From contig BQKZ01000005.1 of NCBI GenBank assembly GCA_036244855.1, positions 64,303 to 128,302 of the forward strand: 64,000 nt of DNA, read 5' to 3'. Positions 35,107 to 48,298 of the stretch are shown here, piece after piece. Within the stretch, counting starts at the first letter, position 1. Each line of letters begins with the position of its first letter. The stretch comes from Temnopleurus reevesii (taxonomy: Eukaryota > Echinodermata > Echinoidea > Temnopleuroida > Temnopleuridae). Both the position numbers and the translations under genes were made by a program. The notes beneath the pieces were generated by a model. The model was given only the letters and a program-made list of their open reading frames with translations. It had not been told where the DNA came from and made no database searches.

Positions 35107-38100
35107 TCACCATTTCTTGAGAGTCATGTATTTCGCTTCTGTGAAGTAGAAGGCTGCAGGATATCATGCAGGATCAGAATAAATTTTTAAGTTCTTCAGG
35201 CAGTAACGTTTCTTCTGATGAGATTTATGTATGGTTTGTTTATAAGAATGATTCATAGATGTATATTGTTCGTGATGTAGCGCTGGTCAGCGATTATGGA
35301 GTATAATCTATAGTGGTGCTGATGTATATGCAGTGACGTGAGTTTCATTTCTTTGTCAGACCGTTAACCACCTTTTGAGGTGAAAAATAGAGCTTTCAAA
35401 GGAGTGGTATTTTTCAAACAAGGTCAGTATGCTGGACATATTTCATTATGTTGATCGTCTCAAATGAACTATGATTTCTTTTTAACCACCTAAAATCCAA
35501 ATCAATTTTTTTTGTTAGGATCTTTTTTAAATAGTTTTTGAAATGATATGATTGAGTATTCAAAACTTATGAAATTTTCCAGGAAATTATGATTTTTTTT
35601 TGCTCCCTGTCCATTTTTTGGTCTCATTTGGGTTGTATAGCTTTGCTGATTTACTTGCAAATAGGCTACATGCCTTGATATATTCACCATTTTTATGAGC
35701 GTGTTTATATTCCTGAGGAAATTTGTCACTCTATAAAACATAATGCCACAAAATCAATCATGTTCGTCATGAGACATGATTAAGAGGTGATGTGGGAAAG
35801 TGATCTAATTTTCGCTAATGTTTCATTGGTACAGAAAGTAAATGATATTGCGGGTCTAAGTATTACATAAGTAAAGATTAGGAGTCATTGATAAATATGT
35901 TCCTGAAATTTGTTGGCTGATGAACCTGAGGTGATGAAAAAGAAACATGAATCGTGTATCAATAAACTACATAAAATCTACTCCAAGTAAATGCATCCAA
36001 TTTGCTACAGATTACTAGTTCACGAGTTAGATGTAGATAAATAGTTAATTTCACAATTGATGTAGGCCCTATGGAATTTAACACTGGGCTTTTTAAAAAC
36101 ATTTGTTCACATTTAAGAGCTTTACAAATTCACCATTTTCCATATTTGGTTTGTTACATTCAAATTACTTGTAGGCTATCTAAATCTATAGGGTAAAATC
36201 ACAAACAAGATGAACATATTGTTAGTCTTGTCTTTCCTTTTAACTATAGATTCCCTTATCTATTTCTCTCTCCCTCTCCCTCATATTTTCTCTTCATCTC
36301 TCACTCCCGTCTATCTTTTCTCACTATTTCTACCAGTGGGTCTCCCTGCATTTGTCCTTTTTAATGTTTTCACGTGAATTCACTCTTTCTCCAGTTTTTA
36401 TATGTTGCTCACCTTCCTGGGGCCAATTGCTCAAAGTGGTTTTAGCTATCTCCTTGGTAAGGCTTGGCCTATCTATGTTGAGGCTCGCATAAAAAGTAAG
36501 GACATCACAGGAAGAAGAGGATAACTGAGGTTCCCTTTCCTTTTTCCCCTTCATCCCATCTCCATCTCTTTTCCCATCTTTCTCGTTCTTTCCATATTTC
36601 TCATTCTCACTTTCTTCTCTCTCTCTCTCTCACTCTCTCTGTCATTCCTTCATTCCTGGGCTCTCCCCAGTCTCCATTCCTTGTTCTGTCTGGGTCTCTA
36701 TCCTTGCCTGATTATTTCCTGGTAGCTGGGGAATCCATGATCACATGATCTGCCTCAAAACAAAGCCTGTTGCCCTGTCCCATAGGGCATTCAACCTTCC
36801 CTCCATTCAAGTATAGCATTTCATGTTCAAAACCACACTGCTGGGTTAAAGGTAAACACGACTCTCTCATGAGCTATCAAAAATATTCTCAGCAGGTCAA
36901 ATATTTTTCAGTGGGAACATTTTCTATTTAATTATGCTCTATATTTAGCTTACTACTGTCATTGTTTTTCATTTACATCAATGGAGACTGCTCTAAAAGT
37001 TAATGAAGAAAAATCTTGTGCTGTAATGATTATTATCTTTGTTGAATTTATTTCAGATCTGTCAAATAGATTTTCTGACTTTCTTTCAATCGGTCTTGAA
37101 ATAAAGCAACATGCATGTTGCATAACTCATTAAAAGTATATGACACATCAGAATGTCCCCAGAATTTTCATACCATTTTTTACCCAGATCTTCGGTGCCG
37201 GTCATGTATTACCCGAAAACACGCTCTTTTATATCATCATACAGAAAATTGTATATGAAATATGAGGAGGCAATTATCTTTTACATACTGTTATCTCTAG
37301 GTGAATGTACGACATCGACATGTCAGTTCATGAAATAATTTCAACACAACCATATTCTATATTTTAATGATTTGACTGGATATAACATTTTATAGGATGA
37401 AGAATAAATATAGGGTTGAATGACTGAGTGGACAGACAGACTGTTCGAAAATGAAACACAAAGGGAAAATACCTGTAGATAAAAAATAAGGCAACATTCA
37501 ACTCGTTCAATGACCAATATGATTATGGTAAATTCTGATTAGCATTTATATAGAGGGATGAATATTTCATCATTGTGACTTTAATAGTAAAGAACAAAAT
37601 ATACAGAGATATGTAATTTAAACAGTCATTCGTAGTTTATCATATCAAACAACAATCTACAAACCATAATTTATGAAAATGTGATTTTATCCATTATGAT
37701 GCAACTCTTAGTGATTAAGTTTATGTTTTTGCATACAAATTAAGTAATTCAGATCTAAATTTCTAACTTGTCTTTTGTGGAACCTGGATACAAAAACACC
37801 CACATAATATTTTGTGAGATAAAAAATATTTTATCTTTAGTAAGCCGTTATGATGTGAGCGTGATGTCTGAAATTTTTAATGTATCACAGTGCAGAGAAT
37901 GTTCATTTTTGTAGTCGTCATTCCTGTGACTACTGCTCAACGTAATTGCATATAAACGAACTTCCCGGCTCAAGTTAATTATTTCCTAGTGAAAACAACA
38001 TTGCATAGTAATTGCTGGTTCATGTAAGTTCACTTTAGTCTTATCTTCATTCCATCCTATTTTCTCAATACCAACATTGTTCTGACATTTAATTTAGTTT

Positions 38101-41100
38101 TGTTTTACTATGTGGCTGTTGGTTTTGTTTCGTTTGTTCATATATGATACTGAGATATAAAGTACATAGTTTTGAACATGTACTGTACATACATGTATTA
38201 TGTTTATCCAAATGTTCATTTGCCAGTAATTTCATGGAAACATATTCTCGTTCAAAAGTCATTTAGTAGTTATTGACTTGTTAGACACTCTGTTTTTCTC
38301 TATTTTTGTTCATTTTTAAAAATAGAGTTATTGATTGATCTGGTACGAGTTCATTTCTGTTGGATTCAAATATTTATTTTATCTTCAATGCATGCCAGTT
38401 TACCTTTTGCATGGGTGCGTACATGTAGCTTTTTTTACCGTGAAAGCTGCCTTTCCTTTCTCTTTTCAGTAATAATATATGTGCAAATACAACTTGTAGC
38501 ATGTTACCGAATATGATTGACAATGTTCGCAATTGATTTTTGAAGATTGATATTAGCTTGTTGAATCAGTGGAGCTGTTAGTAAGTAATATGCAAAGACT
38601 GTTTATTTAGAAAGGATGACAAACTTGTGTGAGTGACCTGTGGTATCCGATCCAAGGCACTAAACTGTCCCTGTTTCCCTGTAACCTTATTCTCATGTTA
38701 TGCACCTATCTTTCTCCTCATTCTCGGCCATCATTCATCTCTTTAACGTAATATTTTGCTTTTCGAGTTTTAGAGAGTCTATTATTGATTCTTGATAATC
38801 GATTTGTAACCTTATCTCCTTTTAATTATTTGCAGTCATTGTCATTATAGTTATGTAGATTCTTAATTTTTATGATTTCAACATTTTCTTCAACAGTATC
38901 ATTTTCTATATACTCTTAAACAAATATTTTAGGTACATCATGCTTTAGAGGCGAGACTTTCTTTGTTGATTATATTAAACTCTTGTGAATTTTGTTAGAA
39001 AATAGGAAGGAACATGAAAATGAATATTATCCAAGGTTACCAATTCAAGCTTGTACATTCTACAGCTTAAAAATTGATAACTCATGCTGTGTGGTATTTC
39101 TTGGGTCCATACTGTAAATGCATGTATATTTACCTTTTTGTGTGAGTGTTACATGCAAATGTTCTAAAGAAGTTGAAGACGATGACACTAGGGGTGAATA
39201 TTCTCATTACTTGCAAGGGAAAAGGATGCAAAGAAACATTGAACCGGAAAGTTTGAATCATGTTTTACCAAAATAAAATGAAGAAAAAACTTTTGTTTTC
39301 TTTTCCTCACACTGTGAACTGTGTGAGATAAAAACAGGAAAAGGCACGAAGTAGACCGAGATCAAAGTCTGCCAGTTCACTCACCTCCTCAAACAATCGG
39401 AATGAAAAAAAGTTCTGCAAAACATTTCCTTGGCTTAATATTTCATTAAACCTACTTAAAGGTCAAATTTATCAGTTATGTGGTACATGTATGTTCTGTT
39501 TTATTATGCACTTTATTCATACTACTTCTGAATGTATAATGTCAGAACACTTCAACATATTAAAAAAAATTTTTTACAAAAATATATATATTTTTTTTTT
39601 TACTAAACTATGAATAAAATTCAATGTTTCATATTTTTTTTCAGAGAGAGATTATATGCCATTTGATTGTCTCTAGATGTTTTTAATATCTGAAATATAA
39701 GAAAGTATTTCATAATTTTATTTCATAGATAACAGACTTGTTTGATTTATAATACTTTGTTGATCGTTATTTATTTTAAATCTATAGAAATTATAAATAA
39801 TTATTTAGTTGTCATGAATTTATGCATTAGTGCAAGTCTTTCTTTAACCTACAATGTCATAGTAAAAACTGTTCATGTGACGATTGATATTCCGCCAACA
39901 TTTGCAAGTATATTTTTAGTACACACTTCTGTATGGACATCATGTCAAAAGCGTGATGACATCACGCTAATTAGCTAGTACAAACTTAGCAAGCGGGATA
40001 TGTCAGTGGACACTATTTAATTGAGCGCTGACCAGATCTGATTGACCGGTGGTCAGTTATGATTGACTTCTGTTCATTGATGACCATCAAATGACCGCTA
40101 AGCTGGACAGTTTGGGCATGGCAAGGAAGTGTTGTTTTCAATGGCTAGTTTAATAGTGTCATGACGATGATCAATCAGATTAGAGCACACGCCCACTAAC
40201 TTTGAATCACACATTCGGTACGACACTAGTCTTGTCTCCATGCTTTTTCTTTTACGACTTTGCAAAGGGAATAAAAAAGGTTGAAGTAACCCGGAGGTCC
40301 TGAACCATTAACGTGCAAATGTTGTTATCCTGGCTACACTTGGCAACCATGTGTTTCTATATCCGATTCTGACCACTTGGTTGCGGGTGAAACCGGGGGC
40401 AGACAACTGGCATCATTGTACAGAGAAATGTGGGCAAAAGTTTGTTAATTGTAGGAAATGATCAAAGGATATGAGCAATTTTCTTCTAATTGTTTACCAG
40501 GTTTTCCTTTTGGGGCTTGAAATATAGCATTTCTTAAAACTTAGGTGTTGCAATTCACTGATGTGTGTTTCACCTTTTAATACAGCTATATAAAATAAAT
40601 TTCCCTTTCTACATTTACATGTACTTCCGCAGAGTCAGTAGATAAACCCAAACATATTCACTTGTCCTCATCCAACAAACCATCCCATTTTTTCCACATT
40701 TCAAAAACAGTTTTCATGACATGATTTCTTTCGATTGGAGTGTCTTCATTATCGTACAAATTGTTGTTGTTGATTATTTTTAAAGAATTTGAGTCAGGCC
40801 ACACACCCAAGTTCCCCTTATCCAGAAAACTGACGCTCGTGTATCGAGGGAGGAAAAGAATTGGAGTAGTGGATGTATTATTCATTGACCTCATAAAAGT
40901 TGTTCCTTCAGCCGGGGGTTATCCCTCCAATATCTCATGATGTCTCTTGACATTTCATCTGCATAATGTAGATAGGGAATCAAAGTCCTCTTCGTTACCA
41001 CCGATTCATCATTTAAGGGATGATCACTAGCCGATATGCAATTTTAACTTCATATTTTCTTATTTTGCCTCTGTGCTTGTGCCCTGGAAGCGTGCATCTC

Positions 41101-41871
41101 ATCATCTATGCCGATGAATTATGGAGAAAGGGCCTCTGAAAGGAGAAAGATCTTGATAGATTGAATCGCACCTATTTTCACAAACAAAGAGGGTGTAAAA
41201 CTTATGAATTTCAACTTTATGAAATGTAAACAGATTACTCTTCTTTTTTTTCAAAGCTCTATGAAACAACCTTGATCACTGAAAGATTGAACAGTTACAT
41301 ACTGGATCTGCCTTCAGGCCTATAGTGGTCGATTGTTTTCCAATTCCGTTTCACATACTGTATTTCAAAGTAAATCTTTCTATGTACATGTTAGTAGACT
41401 TTCAGTTTACTTCTTTTTTCATAAAAAAAATGAAAAAGAAGATTGTAGCCTTTTGTATTAAAAAAAAAAGAAAAACAGGAAAAAAAGTTGGATGATTTTA
41501 CACAGGAAAAACTGAATTAAAGATGATTTTAATTTGATCTTTTATTTAAATCTAAATTTATACTCATGCAAACTCACCTGTTACCATTGTCTAATAGACC
41601 TCATATGACAAATGTTTGTACAACAAAAATAGTTTGACACCCAATCTATTAAAATATGTCAGGTTTATTAAATAGACTTGGCAATCAAGATTGTAGATGT
41701 GATAGCATATGAATAGAGGAAAAGTTCATAAAGGTTAAATACCTGTGTTATAGAACTCAGAAAAGTTTGTTTGGAAATATGTTTTGTCATTCAAGATTAC
41801 GTTAGGAAAATTTTTACCACTTCTATGGGACACATTGTGTTGGTAATGTCATTAAACTTCATTCAACTAAC

Positions 41872-41909
<38 letters not shown>

Positions 41910-41917
41910 GTCAATCA
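41872..41917. repeat. (AATC)n tetranucleotide microsatellite
   Basis: About 11 units of AATC with single-base variants (AAAT, AGTC). Confidence 0.95.
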
Positions 41918-42672
41918 GGATTATGTTTCTTCATACATTATAAAATACATTTTGGCACATTGCATTGTATTTTTTTTTCGCATCAGAGTGGCAGAAATGT
42001 AGTCTTTTTGTTCTTATTTTAGTCCTCAGTTATGGTCAATCTAAATTTTGTCATTAGAAATTGAAAACTCAACACATCTATGGATAAGATGGCATTAAAA
42101 AAAAAGAACTTGAACAGGAGAAAAAAATACATGAGTACCAGTAGGCGGTCGATTGAGATAATTGTATGCGTTGTTGGCCGCTGCATTTTGGCTAGTGTTT
42201 CCTGAGGGAATCTTTGGTGTGAAATCTAAGAGTATTGGCCTGAGTTTGGGCATCTAATGACAGGCTTGGTGATTTCATTGACCCTATTTCACGGTAGATT
42301 CATTCATTGACCTCCTAACCTCCTCACATACTGGAGAGCTTGTTGTAGGATGCACGATGGCCTCATCACAAACAATGCTTATCTCGATGGGTTCGCATCA
42401 AATGGAGTCGGGCCTCTCACACCTTCTTACGTTTCTCAACCGAGTGATGTGAAAACAGGGATGACTTGAAGAAATCATGAAGGATTTGCTCTGTAATTGA
42501 AGGTGCAGTACATACACTTGCAATAATTTCAAGGCAATAACAATATCTCCTAGGACTATATCCTTTGTGTGAATATTTGTAATGGATGTTTCATGAAACA
42601 TTGTCTGTGGGTCTGTTTCATTGAACCTGCATTTGCATTATTTATGGAAATGTGTACAGATCTGTTGTATGG

Positions 42673-42852
42673 CTTGTTGTTTCAAACTTGTGATCAATTG
42701 CATGTTGCTGTTGATTGGCACGCACCAATCAAAATCCTTGATTTATCTGCGTTTTGAACAGAGTGCAGACCTTGCACGAAGGGAAATATACAGATCAATT
42801 TCCAACATATAATGCTGTTGATTTGCAATCGATCGCAAGTTTCGAACAACAT
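42673..42852. mobile_element. 180-bp MITE
   Basis: Inverted arms CTTGTTGTTTCAAACTTG, TGATCAATTGCA (left) and TGCAATCGATCGCAAG, TTTCGAACAACAT (right). The interior carries GCACGCACCAATCAAAATCC, nearly identical to GAACGCACCAATCAAGATCA in the element at 51679-51840. Confidence 0.72.
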
Positions 42853-44999
42853 CCCCAATTTAGCATTATACATTTTTATTGGGATATAAAACAAATTTGA
42901 CCTAAACTGTAGAGGTGGTTGAATGAGAACTTGCCCAGGCTCTCGCTTGTATTGGTTGTTGAACCTTGCCCGAAGTTTGTACACAGGTCTATACTCTACG
43001 GCAGCACTGAACCGTGGAGATAAAGCTGTATTGCCGAATCAACGACCAAGGTTGTAGAATTCATTGCCCTTTATATACAAACTTTTTCCTGAAAACGCAA
43101 AAGTTTGCTCCATGACTTGATGTGTACGTACATGTAGATGATTGTGATCTAGCGTTCGTACACCTCAAATGGCTTTATTAGGGTCAAGGTTTGGATGTGA
43201 TTCTTACGATATGATATACATTGTACTATGTAAATGCATGATTAATGAGTTTACTTTTGAATAGCGAGTGGTTTACATAGGTATCGTATTAGTGCTACAT
43301 ATTATGTACATTTGTTTTAATCTTCATGGTATTGATAAGTGATGTAAATTTGATGAACATGCTGTGTAGCAAGTGTTATGTGTTAGCGTGTTATTGAACA
43401 TGCTATTGCTAGATAAATACTTTTGATCGATTAAACGTCTATCCAACTTTTTTTTTCTTTTTCACTGAAGAAGACCTCTGCTGTCCTGTTTTTTTTTTTT
43501 TTGGGGGGGGGTGATCTTTGTCATTACAATACATGTATCTCTGAGAACTCAGCTGATCAGTTATCATCATTCAAAAGATCAAGAAAGAGTGTGTTCAAGT
43601 TTCATTTTTTCTCTTATTTTCTTACTTTTAAGGTTCTGGTCGTGTGAAAAATTGCACTTGGTATGATCCACATACGTGAACATGTGATGCCTAAATGTAG
43701 AAATAGAATACACTGAATTTTGAACCAGCATCAAAATGTCAAAATATCGGTATGCTACTTTAAAACATTAGCTTTAAGTGACTTGAAATACGATCCAACA
43801 ATAATTCAATACCATTTTTCCTTCAAAAGTTTGTAGTATTTTTTATTTTTATTTCAAAGTCCCTGGATGCTGATAGACTGTATGCCTGAAATAGACGCGT
43901 CAATGATGGATTGACGACAATGAATTGATTCAGTTTCAGGATATAATCACTAAATGTCTTCCGAACAATTTAAAGTCATAATTCGCTTATAAGTATTTTT
44001 TGAATATTTTCTGCTCAGTATTCATGGTATGTGATGAGTAGTTTTCTATACAAATTTGCTCTCGTCATCCATTTTTTGTTCCACTTGAGAATCGGTTTTT
44101 GACTTTTTCATGGATATTGTTGTTGATTCACTCTGTGCAATGATTTTCTTTCACGCTGATCATGAGAACATTTGTCAATAATCTAAATTTCACTATCCAA
44201 TTTCATGCATGTTACGTATCTGCTCTTCTATGAGTAGGCTGTATGCCTTTAGGACCGACAAAAATGGAATTCTGGAACATTCATGCATTAGACGGACATA
44301 AGGGTGAAAGTTTGCTATTTTATTCTGTCGTCATTGAAACTTTGTTTGAGAATTCAAACTTGTAACATGTAAATGTACATGTATGTACTTGCACTGGTTT
44401 GCCATTCTTTGATTATGCTATACAGCACCTTTAACGACGCTGAATGTTGCGTGCACTTTTTTTCTGGAGTGGTTGAGGGATGTGAAACTGATACAAGGAA
44501 AAGAGCCCTTCTACATTTCACTTGCCCTTATCCTCACCAGGTCACTATCCTCAAATTGGACTTCTCAAGTTGAATGAAATAGTTTAAAACTTTCTACCAG
44601 CAACATTTATATGTGACTTCAGTTGACACCGGGTGCCAAAGAAGTACCAACACAACGGGGAAACGTGATAGCATTTCGCCTCTTAGATTCTGGTCTGATC
44701 CAACGGAAAGTCCACACATTTTTTTTATGAATGTGCGATAAATTTCATATCATTGTTGATCACTCTTTCAATGCAGAAGCTGAAGGATGGATTACAGTTT
44801 GATTTTACAACCAATTCATTGTGCTGTGTTTTCTGATTTGTGAAGGTAATTTGGGTGAGAAATGGGTTAGTTATGCCTGTCATTTGGGGAAAATGAAGAA
44901 AGATAGAGGTAGTGCTCAGCAAATGCTAAGGAAAATTTGTGTGCTTCAAATGCCATATCAGATATTTATTTGACTCATCTAACCAATTTTTTTTTGTCT

Positions 45000-45270
45000 G
45001 CCCCTCTCTCTTTTCCTCTCTTTCCATCTTTTTTTTTTCTCTATCTTTTTTTCATTTCTCATTGCCTCTTTCTTCTGTCCCACATGTTGCCTCACTGTAT
45101 CTATTTGTCCCCATCTCTCTCTCTCTCTCTCTCCCTCTATACCTCTCTCTCTCCTCTCCTCTCTTTCCTCTCTCCTCTCTCTCCTCTCCTCTCTTTCCTC
45201 TCTCCTCTCTCTCTCTCCCTCTCTTTCTCTCTCTCCCTCTCCCTCTCTTTCTCTCTCTTTTCTTTCTCTC
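45000..45270. repeat. (TC)n-rich polypyrimidine tract
   Basis: About 270 bp of CT-rich sequence, with near-pure CTCTCTC/CTCCT from 45113. It directly precedes a splice acceptor. The Ser/Leu-rich plus frames and Glu/Arg-rich minus frames over it are artefacts. Confidence 0.95.
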
Positions 45271-45280
45271 GATATGACAG

Positions 45281-45442
45281 GATCCTGTCTCGCAAACAAG
45301 GGAGTGTGAATGAAACCAGGGCTCAAGCTCCAATGGGGAAGTTCATACAGCTCTCTGACAGTGTGTTCACAAGATGGAAGAACTGTATGTCACTGCTGTC
45401 CTTGGAGTCCGATTCAGAGATGGCTGAATTTCTCCTGAACAG
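45281..45442 (+). CDS. Candidate exon, possible N-terminal region of a nuclear protein
   Basis: A long pyrimidine tract and GATATGACAG acceptor precede a 162-nt open frame that ends at a near-perfect donor AACAG/GTAAGT (phase 2 in and out). The peptide contains KQGSVNETRAQAPMGKFIQL, SDSVFTRWKNCMSLLSLESD and SEMAEFLLNR. The pattern V/F-x-RW-x(n)-L-x(4)SD-x-E-x-A-x-FLL recalls a short N-terminal segment I associate with invertebrate C2H2 zinc-finger proteins; this is memory-level inference. An internal ATG (45332) with G at +4 could be the start codon if upstream exons are untranslated. It is phase-compatible with the exon at 29825-29949. No downstream partner exon was recognised. Confidence 0.55.
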
Positions 45443-46260
45443 GTAAGTCTAGAGATCTCAATATCTTGATTTCTTTGTTAACGCCACGTAAAAGTAATAT
45501 GGTGGGGCTTCATAAATATCAAGGTCCTCGGAACCAGGAAATCACCTTTCTATATTGAATCTTAAACCTGGTATCATGGTTGAAATATATACAAAAAATT
45601 GGAACTTTCAAAATTATACTAAATTGTTAGAACAAGTGCTTGTTCACCAGCGCTTACAGCCTTTAACTTTCTTTTAAAGCTAGCATAAAATATAGAAGCA
45701 CTAATATAATGAACTCATCTTTAACAAGGTGTTTTTTGAGGCCCAACATTTTGCATTTTACTGTATTTCAGCTGAGGTTGGACCATGTTAAACATGTGTC
45801 TTTTGGTTGATATAGACATGTTTATCCAGTAGATAAAAAGATTTCTGCTTTATACTTGTACAAGAGATTAGATGAGGAATATGAACGTGCAAAATTTATG
45901 TACCATTGCACTTTGATTTATCATGAAAAATAATCATCTGTACTATATGTGTGCTACACAATATGAATGGAGCGACAGATCGTCAGCAATTTCTGTAGCT
46001 GAGAGCCAGACCATAGTTCCTGCGTCAAGAGATTTGCTTGAGAGGGCAGAAAACAGGATTGAAATCAGAGATAGATAAAAAGGGAGAGAAAGGAAAAGAT
46101 GCGGGGGTGGGGGCGGAGGGGGGAAGGGGATCTTGACCTTCACGTTCATATAGATTTTAGTGTTCTGAATGACCTTTCTACAAGGTTTCTTCTTGTGAAA
46201 ATTTACAGTATTAGAAAAAAAACTGTCTGGACTCTGGGGTTTTTTTTTGGGGGGGGGGGG
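45443..46260. other. No gene seen; purine patch before gap 2
   Basis: AT-rich, presumably intron after the exon above. A G/A-rich patch lies at 46080-46130 and a G-run abuts the gap. Confidence 0.45.
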
Positions 46261-47204
46261 NNNNNNNNNNNNNNNNNNNNNNNNNNNNNNNNNNNNNNNN
46301 NNNNNNNNNNNNNNNNNNNNNNNNNNNNNNNNNNNNNNNNNNNNNNNNNNNNNNNNNNNNNNNNNNNNNNNNNNNNNNNNNNNNNNNNNNNNNNNNNNNN
46401 NNNNNNNNNNNNNNNNNNNNNNNNNNNNNNNNNNNNNNNNNNNNNNNNNNNNNNNNNNNNNNNNNNNNNNNNNNNNNNNNNNNNNNNNNNNNNNNNNNNN
46501 NNNNNNNNNNNNNNNNNNNNNNNNNNNNNNNNNNNNNNNNNNNNNNNNNNNNNNNNNNNNNNNNNNNNNNNNNNNNNNNNNNNNNNNNNNNNNNNNNNNN
46601 NNNNNNNNNNNNNNNNNNNNNNNNNNNNNNNNNNNNNNNNNNNNNNNNNNNNNNNNNNNNNNNNNNNNNNNNNNNNNNNNNNNNNNNNNNNNNNNNNNNN
46701 NNNNNNNNNNNNNNNNNNNNNNNNNNNNNNNNNNNNNNNNNNNNNNNNNNNNNNNNNNNNNNNNNNNNNNNNNNNNNNNNNNNNNNNNNNNNNNNNNNNN
46801 NNNNNNNNNNNNNNNNNNNNNNNNNNNNNNNNNNNNNNNNNNNNNNNNNNNNNNNNNNNNNNNNNNNNNNNNNNNNNNNNNNNNNNNNNNNNNNNNNNNN
46901 NNNNNNNNNNNNNNNNNNNNNNNNNNNNNNNNNNNNNNNNNNNNNNNNNNNNNNNNNNNNNNNNNNNNNNNNNNNNNNNNNNNNNNNNNNNNNNNNNNNN
47001 NNNNNNNNNNNNNNNNNNNNNNNNNNNNNNNNNNNNNNNNNNNNNNNNNNNNNNNNNNNNNNNNNNNNNNNNNNNNNNNNNNNNNNNNNNNNNNNNNNNN
47101 NNNNNNNNNNNNNNNNNNNNNNNNNNNNNNNNNNNNNNNNNNNNNNNNNNNNNNNNNNNNNNNNNNNNNNNNNNNNNNNNNNNNNNNNNNNNNNNNNNNN
47201 NNNN
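46261..47204. other. Assembly gap (944 N)
   Basis: Unsequenced, with G-runs on both edges (about 46249-46260 and 47205-47220). Frames drawn through it are artefacts. Confidence 1.
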
Positions 47205-47690
47205 GGGGGGGGGGGGGGGGTGGAAATCACATTAGCGAATATTTTGATGGAATAATGAAATTAAAAATCAATTTCCCGACTTGGAGTCACGGTTTCTGGT
47301 TCCTTGTGGAGACATGGGCATGAAGTGGTGATACGTGCTAAGAAAGCGGAGGTAGAAGGCCATCAAGTAATTCACGATATTCGAGATACTTTGATAGAAA
47401 TATGAAAAAATAAATTCTTAACCTACCTTTGATTGCTAGTATCATTGCTTGTGGAGATGCAGTACAGTTATCATAAGTATCAGTGTAAACTAATGGCAAT
47501 CAAGGGGGGGGGGATGAAATCACATTTTTAAGGCCATCATGCAATGCTTGATATTCAGGATTTTGGGAAAACGAAAGAAAAAGATTAATTTCCCAAGTTT
47601 GAGTCATTGTTTATGGTTCTTCATGGAGATATGGTTTTTAGATCAAGAGCAAAGGCATCAGCATGAAGGCTAAGAAAAGAAATGAAGTCA
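47205..47690. repeat. Diverged tandem repeat with G-run separators
   Basis: Shared blocks recur in direct order. GTGGAAATCACATT (47219) matches GATGAAATCACATT (47513), each just after a G-run. AATTTCCCGACTTGGAGTCA (47271) matches AATTTCCCAAGTTTGAGTCA (47588). AGGCCATCA recurs at 47357 and 47532, followed by GATATTC. Spacing is about 175-320 bp, so units are diverged and uneven. The gap probably contains more of the same array. Confidence 0.62.
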
Positions 47691-48294
47691 AGTCAACCCA
47701 ACTTTTTTAATGATTTTTTCTGTTCACCCTTTCTATGGAAAGCTCTCATGCTATTAAGTTGTAGGCGTGAAGGACTTTCGGCCTACCCATAAGTCCAATG
47801 AGTGTGTTTTTCTGTTGTAGTTTCTTTGCTGCCCTTTTGAAATGTCAAATGCATGAAAAGGGGAATTGGTGGAAACGTATTGAGGTTTGTTTCGCAGTTT
47901 CTTCTTCCTCTTACTCCTCATAAACCCACCCACTTGGCATGCTGACCCATGTGAGATTGCATTCACACTCGTGAAACATTGAGAATGGAATTAGTCTTAA
48001 CACAAGACAGTGATCATGATCTTGCCTTGGTCAGATCTCCAGACTATCTTATCAATTCTTCAGAAATGAGTCTTCCAAGCTCTAGATCTCTAAAATTATT
48101 TTTTCCTTTGTCTTCTATTAAAACAGCAGTGTATTCAACAGAGTGGTCCAGTGTGTTCTGATTATTCATATTGAGAAGATCTGAATTTTGTATAGGAATT
48201 TCACTGTTCGGAAATCAATTATAAGATATTTGCCTTTGTTTTCAGAAATTCGTTTTTCTAAATGGCTTTTCACAAATTTGAAATGAAATTGGCG
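47691..48294. other. No gene supported
   Basis: A 70-codon minus frame (47754-47966) contains a basic RSKRKKKLRNK stretch but has no convincing splice context. Confidence 0.4.
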
Positions 48295-48298
48295 TTAA

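Larger units (their letters stand above)
32067..44999. other. Long gene-poor AT-rich stretch
   Basis: Thirteen kilobases with no supported exon. Contents: C15 at 35092-35106, TC microsatellite at 36613-36640, a perfect palindrome at 39951-39967, (AATC)n at 41872-41917, a MITE at 42673-42852, and T-then-G homopolymers at about 43488-43510. A minus frame at 40658-40894 (78 codons) and a plus frame over it are both unsupported. Confidence 0.45.

Noticed and set aside
40658..40940. 78-codon minus and 66-codon plus frames
   Set aside because: Both unsupported by splice signals; Asn-rich segment looks compositional.
44937..45270. N-terminal part of the 169-codon Ser/Leu-rich frame
   Set aside because: It is the TC microsatellite; only the part after the acceptor at 45281 is plausible coding sequence.
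46099..47323. Open frames of 339-378 codons on both strands
   Set aside because: They consist almost entirely of N in gap 2.
47754..47966. 70-codon basic minus frame
   Set aside because: Protein-like in part but no acceptor or donor and no known motif.
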